Part shown: positions 52,638 to 62,200 of the stretch, in pieces | Numbering within the stretch: position 1 is the first letter of the stretch | Layout: each line of letters opens with the position of its first letter | Assembly: GCF_024137025.1 (NCBI RefSeq) | Contig: NZ_JAMYJR010000038.1 | Coordinates: forward strand, 1-64,000 | DNA: 64,000 bases | DNA from: Paractinoplanes aksuensis | Lineage (GTDB): Bacteria > Actinomycetota > Actinomycetes > Mycobacteriales > Micromonosporaceae | Direction of reading: 5' to 3' | Program-made: the position numbers and the translations under genes | The notes under the pieces: model-generated | The model's input: the letters and a program-made list of their open reading frames with translations, nothing else | What the model was told of the DNA's origin: nothing | The model's database searches: none

Positions 52638-53837
52638 TCATCTGGTGGGGGCTGACCGACGTCCGGTGGATTCGTCGAGCCGGATGCCGGAGTCGGCGAC
52701 CGCATGATGACTCTGCCCGCGGAGTCGTATGTCTGGTCCCCTGGTGTGAAGGAAAGCCCCAGCCAGTCGATGAAGGGATCTCGTCCGGGCTGATTGCTGC
52801 CCGGGTTCGACTGCCCTCCTGGCGCGCGGTAGTCGGCCGTCCGGATACGCGGGGGCCAGTTGGTGCGCCAGGTGGACGGCGACACTGGTCTTACCGATTC
52901 CGGGAAGCCCGTCGACGGCGAGGATCGGCATGGATCCCTGGGTCCGCCCGTGGTCGTCGACCAGGTCGAGGACTTCGTTTCGCACGTCGTCGCGGCCGGT
53001 GAAGTAGGGCAGGTCGGGCGGCAGCTGAGCCGGCAGCACGAGGGTCGTGACCGGAAGCCGGCTGATCCGCAACTGTCCCGACGGAGGGACCGGTTCAGCG
53101 GCATTCGGATCCAGCACCGACCGGTACGCGTCGCGGAGCTCTTCGCCCGGGTCGACGCCGAGCTCTTCGGTGAGCCGCATACGCAGGGTCTGGTAGAGCG
53201 CGATGGCTTCGGCCTGGTGGCCATCGGCGCACAGAGTCAGCAGCAGTTGACTGTGCAGCGCCTCGTCCAGGCGCCGGTGTTCGGCCATGCGCCGCAGCAC
53301 AGGAAGGACCGATCGGACGCTGCCGAGGCGCAACGCCAGGGCGGCAGCCGTGCGAGCGACGTCGGCGCACTCGTGATCCACCAGGTCGAACGCCAGGTGG
53401 TCGCCGGCGGCGCCGCACGGTCCCCGCCACAGGGCCAGAGCCGTCTCGTACGCCGCCAGCGCCTCGGGCAGACGCCCGGCGGACTCGTCCGACCGGGCCT
53501 GCTCGGCGAGGGTTCGCAGCCGAAGCAGGTCGAGGTCGTCCGGGCCGACACGCATCCGATAGCCGGCCGCGTCGCCCACCAGCCAGCGTCCGGTCGCCCG
53601 GGGCGGCAGGTCCGGCTCGAACGTCCGCCTGAGGGCGCCCACATACCGGTGTACGACGTTGACGGCACTGCGCGGCGGCCGGTCACCCCACAGCAGATCG
53701 ACGATGTCGGCGAGTCCGACGGCTCGTCCGGCGTTGGCCAGAAGCAGCGTCAGGATCAGCCGGGGTTGCCGGGCTCCGAGGTCGAGCTCCGTGCCGTCAC
53801 GGAGCGCCCGGACCGTCCCGAGCACCTCGAATCTCAT
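52638..53837 (-). CDS. Truncated AfsR/SARP-type regulator (BTAD plus start of NB-ARC, chimeric tail)
   Basis: ATG 53837 starts MRFEVLGTVRALRDGTELDL. The winged helix (about 1-90), BTAD (about 95-250) and a linker are intact. NB-ARC begins with FTGRDDVRNEVLDLV and Walker A DGLPGIGKTSVAVHLAHQL (about 318-336). The frame then departs at YPDGRL, where homologues read YPDGQLYVDLHGFD, and ends at 399 residues instead of about 960. In another frame of this tail, PGRDPFIDWLGLSFTPGDQ and YDSAGRVIMRS look like the C-terminus of an unrelated, unidentified protein, so a deletion fused two genes. The DNA-binding and BTAD parts alone are as long as short SARPs (for example ActII-ORF4 type), so residual activity is possible. 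Confidence 0.8.
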   Translation of the reverse strand: MRFEVLGTVRALRDGTELDLGARQPRLILTLLLANAGRAVGLADIVDLLWGDRPPRSAVNVVHRYVGALRRTFEPDLPPRATGRWLVGDAAGYRMRVGPDDLDLLRLRTLAEQARSDESAGRLPEALAAYETALALWRGPCGAAGDHLAFDLVDHECADVARTAAALALRLGSVRSVLPVLRRMAEHRRLDEALHSQLLLTLCADGHQAEAIALYQTLRMRLTEELGVDPGEELRDAYRSVLDPNAAEPVPPSGQLRISRLPVTTLVLPAQLPPDLPYFTGRDDVRNEVLDLVDDHGRTQGSMPILAVDGLPGIGKTSVAVHLAHQLAPAYPDGRLPRARRAVEPGQQSARTRSLHRLAGAFLHTRGPDIRLRGQSHHAVADSGIRLDESTGRRSAPTR

Positions 53838-53994
53838 CGATGCCAGCCCAGCTCGCTTACGTACGTGTCGACGCAGTCGCCGTCTCCAGGTTCACCGGCA
53901 GGGGGAGCGGGGTCAGGGCGTCGTCGTTCACCGCGCTTTCCTGACGGATGAGCTCGAACTGCCGGAGCCCGTCCGACGCCTACGACCGTATCGA

Positions 53995-54380
53995 CCAGCC
54001 GTTCGCTTCGCCGATCGCCCGGGACAGGGTGAGGCAGCCGGCGTTCGCCCTGCCGCCACCGCTTCGAGGCGCGTGATCCCGGCCGCGGCACAGTGCCGGA
54101 GAAGGCCGTTCACGAGCAGCAGGCCGACGCCACGGCGCCTGCCAGGCGTCGGCCACGAGAACCGAGAGATCGGCTGGACGCGGCGAGTCGATCGGCCCGA
54201 CGCATTCGGCGCCACCGACCAGCTCGCCGTCGGCGAGGGCGACCTGGGCCAGCCTGCTCACGCCCCGGGACTCCGGCTGACGCAGCGAGCCCAGGTAGGC
54301 CTCCGGCAAGCGGACGGTGCCGGTCAGGAACCGGCTGGTGAGCGTCTCGGCGGAGAACGAGGGTTCGGCGTCCCGGAGAC
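53995..54380 (-). pseudogene. Frameshifted GNAT acetyltransferase remnant
   Basis: One minus-strand frame reads VALADGELVGGAECVGPIDS, then PRPADLSVLVADAWQ. At about 54140 homology moves to another frame with RRGVGLLLVNGLLRHCAAAG, then ITRLEAV. Together these are beta4 and the acetyl-CoA loop (R-R-G-V-G-x-x-L) of a GNAT. A single shift within the CoA-binding element destroys the protein. Confidence 0.75.
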
Positions 54381-54435
54381 GCTGCAGGTCGGCTTCCGTC
54401 CGTTGTCTTGCGTGGACATCAATGGCCAAGGCAAC

Positions 54436-54546
54436 CGGTCCGACCTGCAATGCGAGGCGCTACCGGTCCCGGAGCCCTCGGCCGAGCGGGTGGCCGGCCG
54501 GTCTGACCTGCGCCGGGGTGATTTCCCGGCGCTGATCGGTCGCTGA
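54436..54546 (+). pseudogene. C-terminal remnant of a third S33 peptidase copy
   Basis: The frame reads NRSDLQCEALPVPEPSAERV, then ends FPALIGR at the TGA 54544-54546. The intact peptidase ends NRSDRQCAPVPVPDPSAARV, then VQQLIGR. Only about 37 codons of this copy survive, fused to GNAT-remnant DNA on its left. Confidence 0.85.
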
Positions 54547-54599
54547 CCATGTACGTGAAAGCCGGAGGCAGTCCAGCCAGGACCACCTTCGGCTCTCGC

Positions 54600-54773
54600 G
54601 GTAGTGAAGGTGTCCGTCCGCGTCGGGCCGAATGGCGATCAGGAGGCTCCGGTAGTCCAGGGCGTCGGGGTCGGCATCAGGGTTCTCTCCGTCACGCCGG
54701 TGCCGCAGTCGTCCAGACCGGCCCGCTTGAGGTCTTCCGGGTCGACATAGACATTGCCCTCGGCCGGGCTCAT
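54600..54773 (-). pseudogene. Internally deleted copy of the WXG100-like gene
   Basis: From ATG 54773 the minus strand reads MSPAEGNVYVDPEDLKRAGL, matching the first 20 residues of the gene at 52465 (MSPPSGHIYVDPEGLKRAGE). After a junction it reads ENPDADPDALDYRSLLIAIR, then PDAD, matching its last residues. About 320 codons between them are deleted, and the original stop is lost. The 90 bases upstream of both genes are also closely similar. Confidence 0.85.
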
Positions 54774-54931
54774 CGATACCCCCGCTGGTGCGTTTCATGC
54801 TGGAAACTCATCACGCGGCTCCCTTCCTCGCGCGCCCAAGTGAATGTCACCGCCGGGCAGTCCTGAAGGGTCGAATCGCTCGACGGAACGTTCGTGCACC
54901 ACCTAAGCACAACTGTCGGCTCCGTCGACCA

Positions 54932-55972
54932 TCAGCGTCCGGACGTCAGCGCGGCCAGAGCCCGATGCTCGGCGACCATGTCCACTGGCGGCGGCTCGCC
55001 CTGGCTTCGGATGTGGCTCAATAACTGCTCGTCAGGGCTCAAGGCGTACGTACGAAGGTAGTAAGCCACGGCGTCGGTCCAGATCCAGCGACCGTCAGTG
55101 CGGAAGGTCATCGGCACCACGGGGCCGGCCGCCGGGTCGAGAACGTCGTTCTCGCGAGCCGTCGTGGTCAGCAACATCGTTCCATTTTCAAGATAGCGCA
55201 GCACACGAGCCGTCTCGGTGGTGTCGGAGAGGCGCGGATGCGCAGGATCGGACCGGCCGCCGGACTCTAGTGCGAACGAGTCGAAGACCCGGGCCGTCCG
55301 CACCGAACCGGCCGGGTTCGCAGCCCACAGCAACGTGGACCGTCCGCGAGCCTGCTGCTGATAGGCCGGGAGCTCCGTCGCGGGGCCGAACGTGTCCACC
55401 TGCGGGTCGGTCACGCCGGCATTCGTCAGCATTTCCTGCAGCCACCCCGTCGCGCCGGGATAGGCCGACGGATCCGTGTCGATCACCAGCAGATAGACCC
55501 GTATCGGGCCACTCTCGGCGGTCCCCGGTTGTGCAGCTCGCCAGGTTCGCCACAGCGCGAGCGGATGCGGCACATGGGCTAGGGCATCCACCGTGGCCAG
55601 ATCGATGGGGTCGAGCAACTGCGGAGTGCCGGTCGCATCGAGAAGAAGCGGCGGAGGCGTGGTGTCCTACGGTCCGGGCAGCCTAGGGACGAAGTCGAAG
55701 GCCGGGTGCACGTCGAGGCTGGCCACAGGCAGACCTGCCAGCTGGTTCAGCGCCGGTTCGGACGCCAGAAGCCGAACCAAGACCTCGGCATCCACCGGGG
55801 CTACAGGCAGACGGTCAGCCACGAGAGTGCCGAGAACAGCGTTTGCCGTGTCCACCGGCCTGCCCTCGGCCAGGCACATGCGGGCCCCTGCTGTGACTTG
55901 ATCCGGCAGCCAGCCGGCAAGTCTCAGCAGCATGTGGTGAAGGCGGGACTCCACCTCGTCGGGCCTGGTCAT
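54932..55972 (-). pseudogene. Hypothetical gene split by a single in-frame amber codon
   Basis: ATG 55972 (MTRPDEVESRLHHMLLRLAG) with GGAGAC upstream begins a 101-codon frame ending RLPGP-TAG at 55669-55667. The same frame continues without interruption as DTTPPPLLLDATGTPQLLDP and stays open to 54932, where it stops after ALTSGR. The C-terminal part has good coding bias (IRVYLLVIDTDPSAYPG, PMTFRTDGRWIWTDAVAYY). The combined length would be 346 residues. No ATG or GTG with a ribosome-binding site restarts the second part. A TTG at 55618 is the only candidate. I do not recognise the family. It sits directly downstream of giant gene 2 on the same strand and may be its immunity or chaperone partner, now broken. 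Confidence 0.65.
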
Positions 55973-56251
55973 TTCTTGTCTCCATCAGATCGGTTGAGCT
56001 CGGGCCGGGTGGTGACACGGTGTGCCTGTGTCGACCAGGCTCCGTCTTGACCTGCAGCCCAGCCGCTTCTGCGCCGATTGCTCTCACTCGCGACGACGTA
56101 TCGAGCGGCGCGCCGCCTTACGGCCGAGGCCCGTGAGCCATAGGAGTTGATGCATGAATCTCGGTAGCAGCCGTACGAATTTGCCAACGACCACGGCCCG
56201 GCAACATGGGCTGAGTGGGTGCTGCCTGGCCATGTACCGTGCCCGTGTCGT

Positions 56252-59200
56252 TCAGACTCTACGACTGCTGTTCGCGGTAACGACCGGATCGTTGACACGC
56301 TCTATCCAAATAAGAGCGCACCGAGCGCTTCGAGCCGCAGACGTGCGTTGATCCTGTATGGGGCTTTGGCTGGCGCCGTTGCCCCGATTAATGGCTCGGA
56401 CAGAAAACTGAACGTCGGCGGGGAAGCCGGCGGCTTGCGCCAGAGCTCTGACGCGTTCGATGAGCCGCGTTTTCACGGCGTTCCCACGTTCCCGCGCCGC
56501 CGCGGTCTTGGGATTGTTGCCGCCGGATTCGATCACGACCTGGAACGGGGGTGCTCCGCCGACATGCTGCCGGTAGATGTGCTGCTGGACAAGCCATACC
56601 GCAATGGCTTCGATCTGGGCCAAATCGCGTTCCTCAATCGTAATTCGCCTCCTGTTGAACGTGAGGATGGCGGAGGTTGCCGGTGAAGGAGAGGCGAGGG
56701 CCTTGGTCGCACGATCGGACTCTCGAGTCAGTTGAGAAATCAGGTCGGCGTTGGTTTTCATCTCAGAGGTGTTCACTCGAGGCTTTTCTCCGAATGCGCG
56801 CAGTTCGAAGCGGACCATCCTCGGTTCACGAGGAGGAATATCACTGATCGTGAAGTTGCTTCGAATGCCGAACAACTCGTATTGGTCGAGTTCGACATTT
56901 CGGGCTGAAATGGGGAGCAGCGCATTGTTCAACAATCTTTGTGGGGTGACCGCGGTTCGGTCATCGCGGAGCTTCGTAGTCAGTCCGAGAAAAGTCGTGT
57001 TGTGATATCTGCTGACCAAATCTATCTCGGTATTGGATCTGGCATGCAGGTCAAGGTAGTGGACGATATCCGCCGACTGAGACTCTAGCCAATCGCGAGC
57101 CGGCCCGGAAAGCATGGAGCGAATCGCGGCAAGTGAAAAGCGTGAAGCGGCTAAGAAGTAATTCTTGGCCAGTTGGTCCGGAATCGGTTCGTCTCCCCCA
57201 GATCTTTTGGAGCGAGCACGTCGCGCAGCGAAAATTTGCTGGTTTTTGATCGCCACGACCCCAGGCAGTGCCATACCTACAACATTTGTGTAGACGACTG
57301 CTAAGAATCCGCGGAGACCCATCACATCCCTTATTACGTCGGCTGGTGTTGCACGGCTTGATGTCGGCCTGAAGGTTTCCGTGATGTGATCGGAAAAATC
57401 GAGCCCTGCCCGGAGGAGAGCGATGCGTTCCGGTTCATATGTGTTCTCGGGGTGTGCTACGAATTGCAAGAAGGGATAGATGCTTTCAACCGGAACTCCG
57501 AAGGTGTACTGAACATAAAGGTCGTTTAGCGGGTCCACGGTCGGGTCGTACTCAGTGATTCTATACTTTTCTGCCATTTCCGCCTCGGTGATACGAAAAC
57601 CGCGGTCGGCAGAATAGAACTGGTCTAGCCTGGGCTGCCGGTTTGAAGGCTTGTCGGCCAGTCTTCTCAGTTCGTGATCGATAGCGTCGACGACCTCGTC
57701 GTTGTTCCTTCCTTCCGTTTCGTCATACAAAACATTGATGGCCGGTGAAACAAACTCGATGATCACGCGGTTTCGTATATCGAGATGCACATCAACGTTC
57801 CTGGACACGGCGATGTCTTTGATGCCCTGTTCCCTCAACTCCTCCTCAGGGACGTTTGTCTGAAAGTTAGTCTCCACCTCATAGCCCATATACCCGAATG
57901 TGCGGCCGGTCGGTGGATCGGTCAGCGTTTCGGCAAGTCTGCCGCCCTCGTTCTGGGGAATACTTCGTACCGTGCTGCTCGAATCGATCAGCACGGCGCG
58001 GGTGTAGATCGATGAGAGCGCGGGTGCACGAGTGCTCACGCGATCCTCGGGCCTGTTACGTGTCGGATCCAACCACCATGTACCCGAAACCGTTCGATGG
58101 GCGGCAAGGGCATGTCCGGGACCGTGCGCTCGCTGCCAGACGAATAGGATCGTGGTTCCCGGTTCGGCCGCCTTCAGAGCGATCTCGGCCTCCGCCCACG
58201 TCACCTGCCTTTGCCAGACCTGCGCGGGAAGGACTCGCCCGGTCACAGTGGTGCTGCCGCCATCCGATTCTTCGACCGACCGTGAAAGACGCAGGCGGGG
58301 ATGGAGGAGCCTGCTCAGTTCCCGAATCTGAATCTCGCAGCGTGTGTCGGCGGTCGCGTGGACCTCGGCGGCTTGATTGACGACCGACACCATCACGTCG
58401 TCGGCGACCACCAGCGTGACGAGTTGCCGATCAGTTGGCGGTGACAGTGCCGCGGGCAAAAACCGCCACGATGAGGGCTCGACGCTCGAAGGCGTCAGCC
58501 ACGCTATGACACCGACGTTCCTTCCGGCCGTGGCCGTCGGGTCGGCGTTCATCGGATGGCGCCTGTTGTGCTGGTCGATCACGAGTCGCCCGTCAGCATC
58601 GTAGTCAATGCTGACCGAAGGAGTGTTCCTCGGATCGGCGAACCCACGTGTGGTCGGTCGGGGTGTCAGGGTGGCGGACGGCTCGGGGTCGTGGTCGATC
58701 ACCGGGGGCATGGCGTTGATCGCCGTTTGTGCTGCTGGTGAGACGAGTTCGTCGATGTCGTGATCGTTGTCGGCCGAGAGCGGGTGAGCCTGTGTCGCGG
58801 CGACAGCCATGGAAGAGCGCGCCGGATGAAGAAGTGCGCTCTGGAACGTGGTGGTCAAGCGTCCGTCGCTGGTGTAGTTGATGCCTATCGGCGGTGCCGC
58901 CTCACTGAGCCGCCGACCGCGACCGACGGTCTGGTCCGTGGACTGGGGCTTCGCGTCGGTCGCTCCCGCTGTGTCGTCGAGAACGGCCGACGTCCTGTCC
59001 TTGTACGGTGCGATCTTTTCCGCTGCTGCTTGACGCGATCGCCTGTCCGGTTCGGTAGTCGGCTGTTGACGATCGTCTGCACGTTCGTCTTGACTTTGGT
59101 CACCGTTGACATCGCCAGTGCTATGCGCGTCGAGGCTGATAGCCGCGGCATCGTGTGGTGCCGGAATGCCTGGGCTGAGAGGTATGAACACCCACCCGAT

Positions 59201-62200
59201 GACGTCGTCTGGTTCGACCGCGAGACCCCGGCGTTGGCTGTCAAGAAAATCTACCCCGTCGGCGGCGCGATAGACGTTGAACGCGTGCGAGATCGCATCT
59301 CGACGTCGAGCGATCATGATACCGCGAGAACCGGGTGCAGATTCGTTCATGGCGTCGGCGACGGCATCAAGGCTGGTGCTGCTGTAGAGCAGTGGCTGGT
59401 CGCCTTCGGCCGTGTCGAGCACACTTTGTTGGTAGTTGACCAGGTTACGTTCGGGCTGCGCGTCATCGTCAGGAGCGAGAAAAATGGTCTCGCCTGCGGT
59501 CAGGCTCATGTCCAATGCGATAGCGGCTAGCACACAGTTGGTGGTGGAGTTGCTGGCTTCCGAGTTGACGACGGCCAGGGCCGGATAGGCGACGCGCGCA
59601 GCCTGGTCGTCGGCCAGCCGTGAGGTGATCGGACGGCCTGGGCCCGAGCTGCCGACATCGCCGGGACGTTGTCCCCAGAAGGACCGGCTGCCACCGTGAG
59701 GTGCCCCCGAATAGGAAACCGACGCGTGGCTTCGCGCGGCCGGACGAACAGAGCTCAGCTGCCGCCTCAATCTCGCTGCGAGGTTGTCAACTACTAGGAC
59801 TGCGCTTTGTGCGGCAGCATGCGCCATGCGCTGGTCCTGGCTCGCAGTGTCGAGCCGGGGTAGCAAGTAGATCGCGAACCTGGCCCGGACTTGGGTCAGG
59901 CTGCCCAGTGCGGCCTGGACGTGGGAGGCGTTCGGCGAGTTCGAGCTGTACAGAGCAAGCATGAGCTGAATGGCGGTGGCGGCGGGCAGGAAAATATAAG
60001 TCTCGCCGGGGCGGCTGGTCGCTGTCTCGAAGTACTCGGCCAGCTGGGCGAGCTGACCGAGGTAACCCACGGAGTCCCGGCCGGTTGGTGGATCGAGGAG
60101 GCGATCAGCGAGGAACATCTGTGCCGCTGCCTGATGCTGAGCTGTCCATTGCTGGGGCGGGACGGCGTTGCGCAGAGCCTCGATGTAGTGCGGCTGCGAG
60201 AAGTTGTCGTAGCTGGCCTGAGCGGTGGCCAGCCGGGCTACGTTGACCAATTGCTCCAGGGTGGTCTCCGCCGTGTCCGGCGATACCAGACCGACGGTGC
60301 CTACCCGGCGAAGCTCCAATGGAAGGAGTCCGCGGTGACCCGGAGGACGAGAATAGTCCAGATCGGGGAGGACTGTCATGCGTCCGAATGCCTCGGACTG
60401 ATGGATCGGGCGATGCGTAGGAAGGAGCGCTGCGTCGATGTAAGCCCCTACCGTGACTCCGGGGCCGGCCGCCGACATCGGCGCGGATTCGAAGACCGTG
60501 CCGTTGAGTGTGAACCCGACGCTCCGCTGATAGCGCTCGTGATAGTCGGGGACCTTCTCCGCTACGGCGCCTTGGAACTTGTTGCGAATGCGGTCTCGGC
60601 GCTGGTGCAGGACATACTGCACGTTCGGCAGAGCCCGGGACCGAACGGCCGAGAGGTTGACTCTCGACAACGCGGTTACCTGATTTTTGATCAAATTGCG
60701 CGGCGTGATGATGCCGAGGGCGTAGCCGATGCCGTGCGTGTAGGCCAGAAGAACGATATCCCGCAACTCTCTGAACTCCTGCGGGCTGAGAGAGAAATCG
60801 GGATCATTCCTGATTTCGTTCGCGATGCTGTCGGAAAGCGCAAGGCCATCATTGAGGAGTTCATTTCCCCAGCGCTGCCTCTGTAGCGCGTTCGGTGGAG
60901 GCTGGTCTTCCATGAAATAGTTCTTGATCATGGAAAGGAAATTGTGTACCGACCCGATCTCGACGCCGATGGTGTATTGCGGTGCCACTGAGAGATGGTT
61001 GTCTGGCGACCTCACCGGCGTATAGGTCCAGTTCGCCGGCGAGCTCCCGTCGGGCAACGTGGCGAACATCCATCCCCTGGACGGCGGGAAGATCGCCGAG
61101 AGCGTCGTCTCCCGAGTTTCTCGAAGATCGGCCGTGGGGCCGGGTCGGAGACGAGTCAAGGTCTGGTAGACCTGGTGCCGCTCCTCCCGTGAGTTCTGCG
61201 CAATGCGCCGGGTCGTCTGATCGCCCTCGCGCAGCAGATTAGGCATGGGGTCGGAGACTATTTCAAGAATCGACATCACCTCGCCGTTCTCCTGCTTCGG
61301 CCACACGTACTCGTAGTGGTCGTCGAGCCACCGGAAAGTACCCGTATCCATGATGACGGACAGTCCAGTAGAGGGGTTGATAATCACCTTTCCGTATTGC
61401 GGTGGAACGTAACCGAGACGTTGTCCAGGAATGCTGACGAAGCCGGAATGGATCTCGGCTTCCAGCCCGCTGCGGCCATAGCGCGAGGCGGACGCGTCGG
61501 TGAGGGCACGAGCGGTGGAGTCGGACGGGACGTCGTCCGAGGACTGATGCTGGACCTCGGCCGATCCGTTGACGACGAGAGCGCGTAGGTCGATTGCCGA
61601 TTCCAACAGATCGCCGCGGCGTTCAGCCCATTCCTCCGGGCTCTGTGGACGGTCGAAGGTGCTGGTTATGGACTGCGCATCAAGGTCGATCCAGTGCAGT
61701 TGATCAGACTCAGCGTCCGGGCTGGTCCTTCCGGAGTTGTGGACGGCAACGGCGTGGCCGAGGTCGCTGCCGCTCGAGTTGGCGCCGAGAGGACGGTCGA
61801 ACAGGACGAAGCCGGTGCTTCCCGGGCCGGCTGCGCGGACGGCGCCTTCGATTTCATGCCATGACGATGCGCGAGGCCATCCGTGCCGTGACGCGAACTG
61901 CTCGGTGGCGCGGCGGGTGCCGATGCTGCTGTCGTCGAGGGTGACGCCGGCCCGGACACCTGAGGGGTAGAGCTTGTCCCGCAGTGCGGTGAGGAGCACG
62001 ACGCAGTCGTCGAAGTCCGCGGCCTCCCGAAGCACTTCGTCGGCGATACGCGCCAGGTCGGTGTGAGACCGCGGGGCCGGCCGGGATCTCGGACTGTTGG
62101 GCACCTCGAGCGCGAGGCGGGCTCGCGCTCGATCAGCCGGGGCAGACGTTTCATCGGCTGGTGTTCGAGCCTCGGGGCTCTCATCGCCGACGTCGTCGCG

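Noticed and set aside
55667..55669. Amber codon as pyrrolysine
   Set aside because: No pylT/pylS-like genes are seen and the family context is not methylamine metabolism. A nonsense mutation, sequencing error or readthrough is more plausible.
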